A DNA stretch of 64,000 bases from Rhodoferax sp. (GTDB taxonomy: Bacteria > Pseudomonadota > Gammaproteobacteria > Burkholderiales > Burkholderiaceae_C), in the NCBI RefSeq assembly GCF_028688795.1, contig NZ_JAQTXM010000023.1:23806-87805 (forward strand), read 5' to 3'. Below, in pieces: positions 57,240 through 64,000 of the stretch (its first letter is position 1; every line of letters begins with the position of its first letter). Both the position numbers and the translations under genes were made by a program. The notes under the pieces were generated by a model, which was not told the DNA's origin, searched no databases, and saw only the letters and a program-made list of their open reading frames with translations.

Positions 57240-58421
57240 CTATTTGCGCATGACCACTAAGCCCTTCAGGTACTCGCCTTCCGGAAAATTGATGGTCATG
57301 GGGTGGTCTGGCGCGCCACCCATGCGCTCATGGATGAAGCCGTCCACACCCGCGTCACAGCCGGCCGAAGCAACGATTTTGTGGAACAGATCGACGCTGA
57401 TGCCGCCCGAACAACTGTAGGTGAACAGCACGCCCCCCGGTGCCAGCAGCTTGAAGGCCAGGCGGTTGATGTCTTTGTAGGCACGGGCGGCGCGTTCGGC
57501 ATGCGCCACGGTGGGCGCAAATTTGGGCGGGTCCAGCACGATGGCGTCAAAGGTCTGGCCTTGCTCGATGAATTTGCGCAAGGACGCATTCACATCCGCA
57601 TCCATGAACGTGGCGCGACTCGCCTCAAACCCGTTCAGCGCCACGTTGGCCGCGGCTTTTTCCAGGGCCGGGCCAGACGAATCAATCGACGTGACGTGTG
57701 CCGCGCCGCCAGTGAGCGCCGCCACGGTGAAGCCGCCGGTGTAGCAATAGCAATTCAACACCCGTTGAAACTTGAGGCGGCGGGCATAGTCGGCAAAAAT
57801 TTTGCGACTGTCGCGCTGGTCCAGGTAGAAGCCGGTTTTGTGGCCCTCGGCAATGTTCACGGCCAATTGCCAGTCGTGCTCTTGCAGGATCAGGTCCACA
57901 TCGCCCTGCCCACGCAGCCAGCCGGTAGCCTCGGGCAAGCCTTCAAGGGTGCGGCTGCTGGCATCTGAGCGCTCGTACAGCTTGGTCAAGCCAGTGGCTG
58001 CCAGCAAGGCATCGGCAATGTCCTCTTTCCAGCGCTCAACGCCTGCCGAGGTGAACTGCGCCACCAGCGTGTCGCCATAGCGGTCCACGATCAGCCCCGG
58101 CAGGCCGTCTGATTCACCATGCACCAGCCGCATGCCATTGCTATTTATAGCAAATCTGGCTCTAGCCCTTACAGCATAATCGCAAGCAGCTATAAAAAAC
58201 GATGCATCCACACGCTGTGCTTCATCAAAGCTCCAGACTCGGGCGCGGATTTTGGACGCCGGGCTGAACGCTGCCCAACCCAAGAATTGGCCGGCGTCAG
58301 ACTCCACGCGCACAGTTTCACCGACATCGGCTGCGCCTTTGGCAATGGCTGACTCAAAAATCCAGGGATGGCGGCGCAAGAGCGAACGCTCCTTACCCGC
58401 GCGCAGACGAATGATTTTCAT
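57240..58421 (-). CDS. rlmI: class I SAM-dependent 23S rRNA methyltransferase, RlmI-like
   Basis: A 393-residue PUA-plus-methyltransferase protein that makes m5C in 23S rRNA (RlmI type). N-terminal PUA domain (LRRHPWIFESAI), LVHGESDGLPGLIVDRYG, SAM loop VLNCYCYTGGFTVAAL and catalytic VLDPPKFAP are present. Residues about 74-92 (FIAACDYAVRARARFAIN) are encoded by an interspersed repeat copy between the PUA and the first RlmI motif. Confidence 0.93.
   Translation of the reverse strand: MKIIRLRAGKERSLLRRHPWIFESAIAKGAADVGETVRVESDAGQFLGWAAFSPASKIRARVWSFDEAQRVDASFFIAACDYAVRARARFAINSNGMRLVHGESDGLPGLIVDRYGDTLVAQFTSAGVERWKEDIADALLAATGLTKLYERSDASSRTLEGLPEATGWLRGQGDVDLILQEHDWQLAVNIAEGHKTGFYLDQRDSRKIFADYARRLKFQRVLNCYCYTGGFTVAALTGGAAHVTSIDSSGPALEKAAANVALNGFEASRATFMDADVNASLRKFIEQGQTFDAIVLDPPKFAPTVAHAERAARAYKDINRLAFKLLAPGGVLFTYSCSGGISVDLFHKIVASAGCDAGVDGFIHERMGGAPDHPMTINFPEGEYLKGLVVMRK
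58151..58200 (-). repeat. interspersed repeat copy 7, inside rlmI
   Basis: Minus orientation: TTTTTTATAGCTGCTTGCGA, then GTAAGGGCTAGAGCCAGATTT. It is read in the same frame as the murD copy (IAACDYAVRARARF). Confidence 0.75.
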
Positions 58422-58517
58422 GGGGTATTTCTAACGGCAAAAGTGGGTTAGTTTTGCAAAAACCTGACCCACTGGCTGCGTACTAACTTAACTAGGGTGT
58501 TGGCGGCCTGGTGGCGT

Positions 58518-58829
58518 TCAATAAGTAATGGCCATGGACGGCACGTCGACACGAATCATGGGCTTACCCAACGCGCCACTGACTGCTGCCACGTACTCGG
58601 CCGCCCACTTGGCATCGCTTAGCAAGGCATTGCCTGCCGCCTGCGTCACCACCAAAATCTTGTCGGCGGTGAGCACCTTGCCACTGGCGCGCAGGGGCTC
58701 GCAGTCAAGCGCAGTGAACTGCTGGTCGAGCCAGGCGCGGGCCGCATCGTGCGCCAGCGGCGCACCTTCGGGCACATGAAAAGAAAACTCAATACCTTTG
58801 TCCAGCGTCACAATGATTTGCTTTTGCAT
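58518..58829 (-). CDS. hypothetical protein, 103 residues
   Basis: A soluble alpha/beta protein (MQKQIIVTLDKGIEFSFHVP; KILVVTQAAGNALLSD; RVDVPSMAITY). No known motif is evident. Composition and position behind xerC on the same strand suggest a real gene. It is read from ATG 58829 with AAGGTGA 6 bases upstream. Function unknown. Confidence 0.7.
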   Translation of the reverse strand: MQKQIIVTLDKGIEFSFHVPEGAPLAHDAARAWLDQQFTALDCEPLRASGKVLTADKILVVTQAAGNALLSDAKWAAEYVAAVSGALGKPMIRVDVPSMAITY

Positions 58830-58860
58830 AAGTCACCTTGGTTGAAATCGTCACAGCTTG

Positions 58861-59862
58861 CTATTTTGACCCACTTGAACCACCGGGTTTAAGGTGCGCG
58901 CGGGGATGGGCTGCATCATAGGCTTTGGCCAGGTGCTGAAAATCAAGCCGAGTGTAGATTTGCGTGGTGCTGATGTTGGCGTGGCCAAGCAACTCTTGCA
59001 CACCGCGCAGGTCGCTGCTGGACTGCAGCAGGTGGCTGGCAAACGAATGGCGCAACATGTGCGGGTGCACGGGTGCTGCCAAGCCGGCTTGCAGGCTGCG
59101 CTGGCGCACACGCTGCCAGATCGACTGGGCGGTGAGCCGCGTGCCGTTGCGCCCGATGAACAGCGCAGCTTGCGGCGTGCCGCCCGCCACCAGTTGCCCG
59201 GGCATCTTGGGCAGCGCCTGGTCACGCAGCAGCAGCCAAGCCTGCAGCGCCAGCACCGCTCTGGCCCCTACCGGCACGATGCGACGCTTGCTGCCCTTGC
59301 CGAGCACATGGGCCTCCGCCGCCTGCAAATCGACCCAACCACGGGCCTGGTCACTGGCCAAAGCATCAAGCCCGGTGAGTTCAGCCACCCGCAAGCCGCC
59401 GCCGTAAAGCAACTCGACCATGGCCGCATCACGCGCCTCCAGCCAGGGGTGAGCCTCGGCTTGGTCGAAACTGGCCAGTTGCACCGCTTCGTCCACGCTC
59501 AAGGCTTTGGGCAAGGGTTTGGCCGCTTTGGGGGCGCGCACATCAAGCACCGGGTTGCACGACACCTGACCTTCACGCCCGAGCCAGATGTAAAACCCGC
59601 GCCAGCCTGACAAAATCAGGGCAATGCCGCGGCCACTGCGGCCACCGCTGTGCATTTGCGCCACCCAGCGGCGAATGTGGCTGGGTTGGACCGCAACCAG
59701 CCCAACGCCGACCTGCGCCGCATAGGCAGCGAGTTTTTCGAGGTCAAGCGTGTACAGCGTGACCGTGCGCTCGGCCAGGCGCTTCTCAAACCGCACATGG
59801 TCCAAATAACGCTGCACCAGCGGGTCGGGCGCAGCAATGTCCGATAAATCTGCGCTGGTCAT
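58861..59862 (-). CDS. xerC: site-specific tyrosine recombinase XerC
   Basis: A 333-residue recombinase that, with XerD, resolves chromosome dimers at dif. The N-terminal SAM-like domain and the catalytic set R (LLYGGGLRVAEL), H-x-x-R (HMLRHSFASHLL), H (LLGHANISTTQ) and Tyr (IYTRLD) are visible. The order dapF-DUF484-xerC is that of E. coli dapF-yigA-xerC. It is about 35 residues longer than E. coli XerC, with an insert near 210. Confidence 0.95.
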   Translation of the reverse strand: MTSADLSDIAAPDPLVQRYLDHVRFEKRLAERTVTLYTLDLEKLAAYAAQVGVGLVAVQPSHIRRWVAQMHSGGRSGRGIALILSGWRGFYIWLGREGQVSCNPVLDVRAPKAAKPLPKALSVDEAVQLASFDQAEAHPWLEARDAAMVELLYGGGLRVAELTGLDALASDQARGWVDLQAAEAHVLGKGSKRRIVPVGARAVLALQAWLLLRDQALPKMPGQLVAGGTPQAALFIGRNGTRLTAQSIWQRVRQRSLQAGLAAPVHPHMLRHSFASHLLQSSSDLRGVQELLGHANISTTQIYTRLDFQHLAKAYDAAHPRAHLKPGGSSGSK

Positions 59863-60004
59863 CTGCGAGCCAGTTGAAGCGCATCGTCATGGCAAACGAC
59901 GTAAAGCCATCCGCTGCGCCAGGCGGCATGGATTACCAGGGCACTGCAAGCCACGCAATGACGACATTTTTGGATCATGCGAAGGCGTGTTGACGCGATG
60001 AAAA

Positions 60005-60706
60005 CTAGCGCAGAGGCGACAACGCGGCGCTGGCCAGCTCAGCCACGCGGGCCAGAAAGTCGGTGCCCATGGTGCTGGTGAAACGCTGCGAGTCTGGCGA
60101 GGCCAGCACCAGCAAGCCGAACGCTGGCGCCGTGCTGCCCACAGGCCCGGCGCGCAGCGGCAAAATTGCCAGTGACACGACGGCTTTGGGGTCGGGCAGC
60201 CAGTTGATGGCTTCCAGGCCGCTGTTGACGCCACAAAACGGCTCAGTCAGCGACGACACAAACGACTTGGCGTCGTCGCTCACGCCTTGCGCAAACGAGG
60301 CGCCCGCATAGGCCGCGTCAACCCCCCAGACCTTGATGCCAACCTGCGGCACCGAAAACTGGTCAGCCAGCTCGGCCGCCATCAGCTCTGGCAAAGTAGC
60401 TGGGTCGGTGTTCAAAAACAGCGTGCGCGCCCATTGCAACAGCTTGTCTGACAGCACCATGTTGTCATTCACATTGCGGATCATGTCCATGATGCGCAGT
60501 TCGAGCATCTTGATTTTTTCGCGCAACAGGCTGGCCTGGCGCTCTTGCAGGCTGATGGCACGGTGGTTGTGCGGGCTGCTAAGTTGTACGCAAGACAGCA
60601 ACTCGGCATGGCGCTCAAAAAAATCAGGCGTGTTGGCCAGGTAGTTGGCAATGTCGTCTTCGGTGATGGGGTTGCTGATGGCGCTGGGCAAATTTGAATG
60701 GGGCAT
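60005..60706 (-). CDS. DUF484 family protein (YigA-like)
   Basis: A 233-residue protein with an N-terminal helical part (ITEDDIANYLANTPDFFERH ... LQERQASLLREKIKMLELRI) and a GAF-like C-terminal domain (SVPQVGIKVWGVDAAYAG...LLVLASPDSQRFTSTMGTDFL). The LxxxLxxxPxFF start and the place between dapF and xerC mark it as DUF484. No biochemical function is established. Confidence 0.9.
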   Translation of the reverse strand: MPHSNLPSAISNPITEDDIANYLANTPDFFERHAELLSCVQLSSPHNHRAISLQERQASLLREKIKMLELRIMDMIRNVNDNMVLSDKLLQWARTLFLNTDPATLPELMAAELADQFSVPQVGIKVWGVDAAYAGASFAQGVSDDAKSFVSSLTEPFCGVNSGLEAINWLPDPKAVVSLAILPLRAGPVGSTAPAFGLLVLASPDSQRFTSTMGTDFLARVAELASAALSPLR

Positions 60707-60718
60707 GGGGATCAGACG

Positions 60719-61606
60719 TTAAAGAAAATTGGGGAGGTCATCGGGCAAGTCAATGGCGCCCTGAAACACGGTGGTGGCAGGGCCAGTCAACATGACAGAT
60801 GACGCACCGCCAGCCCAGGAAATGGTCAACACGCCGCCGTGGGTAAGAACGTCTACGGTGCCATCGAGCAGACCAAGCCGGATGCCAGCCACGACCGCAG
60901 CGCAGGCACCTGTGCCGCAGGCCAGTGTTTCGCCAGCACCGCGCTCGTACACGCGCAGGCGAATGTGCGAGCGGTCCAGCACCTGCATGAAGCCCACATT
61001 CACGCCGCGCGGAAAGGCTGGCAAGGCCTGGATTTGCGGGCCAAGGGTGAGAACTGGCGCGGTGTCCACATCGTCCACCAGCGTCACCGCGTGGGGGTTA
61101 CCCATGGAAACAATTGCTACTGAAATAGCAGCTATCTGCGCTTTATTTAAAAGGGCTAGAGGCCATATTTCCCATAAATTTTGCAGGTTTGGCATAAGCC
61201 CAGTGGGTTCAAAAGGCACATGCGCCAGCTCAAAGTCTGGCGCTTCCATGTCGACGGTGACGCGGCCGTCAGGCTGCCAGTGCAGCTCCAGCACCCGGTT
61301 CATCGTCTGCACCCGGACCACGTCCTTGGCAGTGAGGCCCTGGCTGCGCACAAAACTCATGAAGCAGCGTGCGCCATTGCCGCAATGCTCCACTTCGTTG
61401 CCATCTGCGTTGTGGATGACATAAGAAAAATCGATGCCAGGCCCGGGCGAGGGGCGCACCGTGAGGATTTGGTCGGCCCCCACGCCAAAGTGGCGGTCGG
61501 CCAGAAAACGGTATTGCGCAGGGCTCAGCTTGTGGCGGGTTTGGGTCTCATCAAGCACCACAAAATCGTTGCCGGCGCCTTGCATTTTGGTGAAGGAGAT
61601 GTGCAT
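60719..61606 (-). CDS. dapF: diaminopimelate epimerase
   Basis: A 295-residue PLP-independent racemase turning LL-DAP into meso-DAP for lysine and for MurE. The two catalytic cysteines are in [11 protein letters not shown] and [28 protein letters not shown] is the conserved start. Residues about 145-165 ([18 protein letters not shown]) come from an interspersed repeat copy in antisense orientation, just before SMGNPHAV. Confidence 0.95.
   Translation of the reverse strand: MHISFTKMQGAGNDFVVLDETQTRHKLSPAQYRFLADRHFGVGADQILTVRPSPGPGIDFSYVIHNADGNEVEHCGNGARCFMSFVRSQGLTAKDVVRVQTMNRVLELHWQPDGRVTVDMEAPDFELAHVPFEPTGLMPNLQNLWEIWPLALLNKAQIAAISVAIVSMGNPHAVTLVDDVDTAPVLTLGPQIQALPAFPRGVNVGFMQVLDRSHIRLRVYERGAGETLACGTGACAAVVAGIRLGLLDGTVDVLTHGGVLTISWAGGASSVMLTGPATTVFQGAIDLPDDLPNFL
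61116..61171 (+). repeat. interspersed repeat copy 8, inside dapF (antisense)
   Basis: Plus orientation: GCTACTGAAATAGCAGCTAT, then CTGCGC, then AAAGGGCTAGAGGCCATATTT. dapF is on the other strand, so the element is translated in a third frame ([16 protein letters not shown]). Confidence 0.8.
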
Positions 61607-61615
61607 GGGTTTGGA

Positions 61616-61981
61616 TTATCCGCGAGTGCTGACGAGCGATGAAGGCAAGTGCGGCGATGAACACGGCACTGCGGCGGGGTGCTTGACAGCGTTTTTCACC
61701 AACTTGCTGGCCACGGCGCTCGGCAGGTCGATAGTGCACTGGTCGGCCACTTGCAGCAGGTACAGCAGCACATCGGCCACCTCGTCGGCGATGCGCTCCT
61801 TGGTGGCGGGGTCAAGGTGCGCGGCCTGTGATTCTTCGGGGGTCATCCACTGGAAGATTTCAGCCAGTTCGGCAGATTCGACCATCAGCGCGGTGCTGAG
61901 ATTTTTGGGCGTGTGAAACGGCTGCCAATTTCGCGCGGCGGCGAATTCACGCAGGGTTTGTTGAAGCGATTGAATGTCCAT
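61616..61981 (-). CDS. MazG-like nucleotide pyrophosphohydrolase
   Basis: A 121-residue all-alpha NTP-PPase. The MazG acidic motifs are MVESAELAEIFQW (E-x-x-E) and DEVADVLLYLLQVAD (E-x-x-D). FHTPKNLSTALMVESAEL is typical of the dCTPase/RS21-C6 group. It probably cleaves non-canonical or excess dNTPs. ATG 61981 (MDIQSLQQTL) is chosen; longer frames reach 62098. Divergent from the Nudix-MBL gene. Confidence 0.88.
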   Translation of the reverse strand: MDIQSLQQTLREFAAARNWQPFHTPKNLSTALMVESAELAEIFQWMTPEESQAAHLDPATKERIADEVADVLLYLLQVADQCTIDLPSAVASKLVKNAVKHPAAVPCSSPHLPSSLVSTRG

Positions 61982-62084
61982 ATGGGTTCTTCCTTGAGAT
62001 AGATCAGCGTTATTTGGCATTGTTACCCGCGGGTACACGAGCTGGCGTTGACCCTGCCGATACGCCCGCCTGCATAATTTGCCC

Positions 62085-63752
62085 ATGCCCCGCACCAACC
62101 AACTCCTTCACCCCGCCCGCACCCCTGCCCCTTTGCGTGCCGCCGCCACCGTGCTGCTGCTGCGCGACACGCCCGACGGGCTTGAGGTGCTGATGACGCG
62201 GCGCTCCAGCAAAGCCAGCTTTGTGCCGGGCGCTTTCGTGTTTCCGGGCGGTGGCATTGATGCGGCAGACGGCTGCTGCCACGCCATTGCCCAGCGCCGG
62301 GCCACGCAAAATGATGAGGCCTTGACACAAGCCGTGGCCGCGATTCGTGAGAGTTTTGAAGAGCTGGGCGTGCTGCTGGCGCGCCATGCAGACGGCAGCT
62401 GGGCCACGCAAGCCGAGATTGACGCGATGGACCGACAGGGCAATTTTTCTGCGCAGTGCGCAGCGCGCGGCCTGACACTGGCCGCCAGCGACATGCATGT
62501 GTTGGCCCGCTGGATCACCGACCGCGACCTGCCCAAACGTTTTGACGTGCCGTTTTTGGTGGCCCGGGTGCCGCCAGACCAAGCGCCGGTGGCGGATGAA
62601 ACCGAACAATTCGAGCCGGTGTGGGTGCGCCCCGGTGATGCCTTGGCGCGCCACCAGGCTGGCACTTTTTTCATGATTTTCCCGACCATCCGCACGCTGG
62701 AGCGACTGAAAGACCTGGCCACGGTCGACGCCGTGCTGCAGGCATGCGCGGTGTCTGAAGAACCCTTGTTCACCAGTTGCCCGCGCGCCGGGCTGCTGGC
62801 CGGACGCGAAGCGCGCTACATGGAACACGATTCGCCGTTTGGTGAATTGGCACTGGTCTGCCCGGACGGCCAGATCGTTCACCCTCTGGACTGGCAAAGT
62901 GAGCAACCCGTGCAACTGCTGAAAAACGTGCTGCGCCTGACCGCGCCCAACCCCGGCGCCATGACCGGCCCTGGCACCAACAGCTACCTTGTGGGCGACC
63001 CCCACACCGGCTTCATCGCCATTGACCCCGGCCCGGCCGATGACGCGCACCTGGAAAAACTGTGGCGCGCCGCCGGCGGCGACATCCGCATGATTGTCTG
63101 CACGCACTCGCACCCCGACCATTCCCCCGGGGCCAAGCCGCTGCAGGCCCTGTGTGCCGCGCCGCCGCCCATTCTGGGCCTGCCCAGTGCGGCCTCAGCA
63201 CGTGCCCACAGCACGTTCACGCCCGACAGAGTGCTACAAAATAAAGAGCTTATTGCGCTTACTCCAAAAGGGCTAGAGGCTGATTTTTCATATAAAACAA
63301 GCCACACCCTGCAAGTCATCTACACCCCCGGCCACGCAGCCAACCATGTGTGCCTGGTGCTGCTGGAAGACGGCTTGCTGTTCAGCGGCGACCACATCCT
63401 GAACGGCAGCACCACGGTGATTGACCCGCCTGACGGCGACATGAACGACTACCTGAATTCGCTGGATGTGCTGGCTGGTGCCTGCGCCGAGCACGCCATC
63501 AAGTTCATCCTGCCCGCGCATGGCTACGTCATTGGCGGGCCTGAAGACGAGGCCCTGGCGGCAATCACCCGGCTCAAGACCCACCGCCTGCAACGCGAGG
63601 CCAAGGTGATGGCCGCCATGCAGGCGCAGCCCGAAGGCACCTTGGACGACTGGGTCGCCCGGGTCTACGACGATGTCCCAGAACGCATGTGGCCGGTGGC
63701 CAAACGCTCGCTGATGGCGCACGTGGCGAGGATTGCGTCGATGGTGGGCTGA
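62085..63752 (+). CDS. Nudix hydrolase-metallo-beta-lactamase fusion
   Basis: A 555-residue two-domain protein. The N-terminal 250 residues are Nudix-like (VFPGGGIDAADG ... AAIRESFEELGVLL, the REx2EE-type box). The C-terminal 300 are metallo-beta-lactamase fold of the LACTB2 type: CTHSHPDHSPGA (metal ligands), HTPGHAANHVC and FSGDHIL. PGTNSYLV precedes the first motif. Residues about 383-402 (VLQNKELIALTPKGLEADF) are from an interspersed repeat copy. No Shine-Dalgarno is clear at ATG 62085. LACTB2-like proteins are ribonucleases or thioesterases; the substrate is unknown. Confidence 0.88.
   Translation: MPRTNQLLHPARTPAPLRAAATVLLLRDTPDGLEVLMTRRSSKASFVPGAFVFPGGGIDAADGCCHAIAQRRATQNDEALTQAVAAIRESFEELGVLLARHADGSWATQAEIDAMDRQGNFSAQCAARGLTLAASDMHVLARWITDRDLPKRFDVPFLVARVPPDQAPVADETEQFEPVWVRPGDALARHQAGTFFMIFPTIRTLERLKDLATVDAVLQACAVSEEPLFTSCPRAGLLAGREARYMEHDSPFGELALVCPDGQIVHPLDWQSEQPVQLLKNVLRLTAPNPGAMTGPGTNSYLVGDPHTGFIAIDPGPADDAHLEKLWRAAGGDIRMIVCTHSHPDHSPGAKPLQALCAAPPPILGLPSAASARAHSTFTPDRVLQNKELIALTPKGLEADFSYKTSHTLQVIYTPGHAANHVCLVLLEDGLLFSGDHILNGSTTVIDPPDGDMNDYLNSLDVLAGACAEHAIKFILPAHGYVIGGPEDEALAAITRLKTHRLQREAKVMAAMQAQPEGTLDDWVARVYDDVPERMWPVAKRSLMAHVARIASMVG
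63233..63290 (+). repeat. interspersed repeat copy 9, inside Nudix-MBL gene
   Basis: Plus orientation: GCTACAAAATAAAGAGCTTA, then TTGCGC, then AAAGGGCTAGAGGCTGATTTT. It is read as LQNKELIALTPKGLEADF, very close to the aroE copy in nucleotide and protein. Confidence 0.82.
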
Positions 63753-64000
63753 CCGTGCATACATTCACCTGGGGCTTCATGGCCATTTAAGCGCCGCTTC
63801 AAAAACCACAGTGACGCGTGACGGAAATGGTGTGGGGTAACTGCCAAGGATCGCCAGGTTTCTGTGTCGGGTTAAGACCCTTATGCACAGTTCCCAGTTA
63901 TGAACAGTTTGATTTGGCATTTCGCGTGGAAGCCGCATGGATGTTGACTTTCTTCGGATGTCTGGAAGTTGCAACTCACCATAATTCTGCTGATTCTTAC
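63753..64000. other. terminal spacer
   Basis: I see no convincing gene, hairpin or repeat copy in this 248-base end region. Confidence 0.5.

Noticed and set aside
62010..63122. 370-codon minus-strand frame opposite the Nudix-MBL gene
   Set aside because: The sense strand has clear Nudix and MBL motifs; the antisense peptide has none.
1..64000. CRISPR arrays, tRNA/rRNA genes, insertion sequences and prophage
   Set aside because: No array of equal spacers, no cloverleaf or rRNA stretch recognised, no transposase or integrase other than XerC.

Overview
The window looks like a chromosomal segment of a Gram-negative betaproteobacterium, most likely of the family Comamonadaceae (Rhodoferax/Polaromonas-like). 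The inference rests on protein resemblance, meso-DAP and lipid A genes, a fused murE-murF gene, and a roughly 55-bp interspersed repeat whose core reads GCTA..AGCT..T.GCGC..AAGGGCTAGAGGC. No rRNA, tRNA, CRISPR array, insertion sequence or prophage was seen. Almost all of the sequence is coding.

Layout. 1-5.9 kb: the end of a cytochrome c gene, a PBP1A-type transglycosylase/transpeptidase, ruvB, an alpha carbonic anhydrase and an arylformamidase-like hydrolase. 5.9-10.5 kb: a complete branched-chain amino acid type ABC importer (livFGMHK) on the minus strand. 10.6-13.5 kb: ruvA, then phoH-like, ybeY and a Crp-like regulator on the plus strand. 13.6-14.3 kb: a vapBC toxin-antitoxin pair. 14.4-17.5 kb: a type IV pilin gene with a sigma-54-type promoter, a PglL-type O-oligosaccharyltransferase and a TfpX/TfpZ pilin accessory protein. 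18.6-23.6 kb: a sucrose module of sucrose-phosphate synthase, sucrose-phosphatase and amylosucrase. 23.7-28.3 kb: an RNase II-family protein, a TonB-like protein, aroE and mtgA. 28.4-29.5 kb: a truncated, frameshifted DASS-type anion transporter pseudogene. 29.6-31.8 kb: plsC-like, cdsA-like and ruvC.

31.8-51.1 kb is the division and cell wall (dcw) cluster, all on the minus strand: mraZ, rsmH, ftsL, ftsI, murE-murF (one fused gene), mraY, murD, ftsW, murG, murC, ddl, ftsQ, ftsA, ftsZ, a hypothetical gene, lpxC and a 58-residue membrane protein. Most genes overlap by 1-8 bases or are only a few bases apart. A four-unit, 10-bp-phased CACT array in front of mraZ looks like an MraZ operator.

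51.3-64 kb: hslU, hslV, a STAS-domain protein, an unusual dksA, a COG0523 metallochaperone, an RlmI-type methyltransferase, the conserved dapF-DUF484-xerC set, a MazG-like pyrophosphohydrolase and a Nudix/metallo-beta-lactamase fusion.

The most unusual signal is the interspersed repeat. I found nine confident copies. Five lie inside conserved genes (aroE, murG, murD, rlmI, dapF) and one inside the Nudix-MBL gene, read in three different frames without a stop. At the murC/ddl junction a copy supplies the murC stop, the ddl start codon and the ddl ribosome-binding region; at cdsA/ruvC a copy supplies the cdsA stop. It behaves much like the protein-embedded palindromic elements of Rickettsia, although it is not related to them in sequence as far as I can judge.
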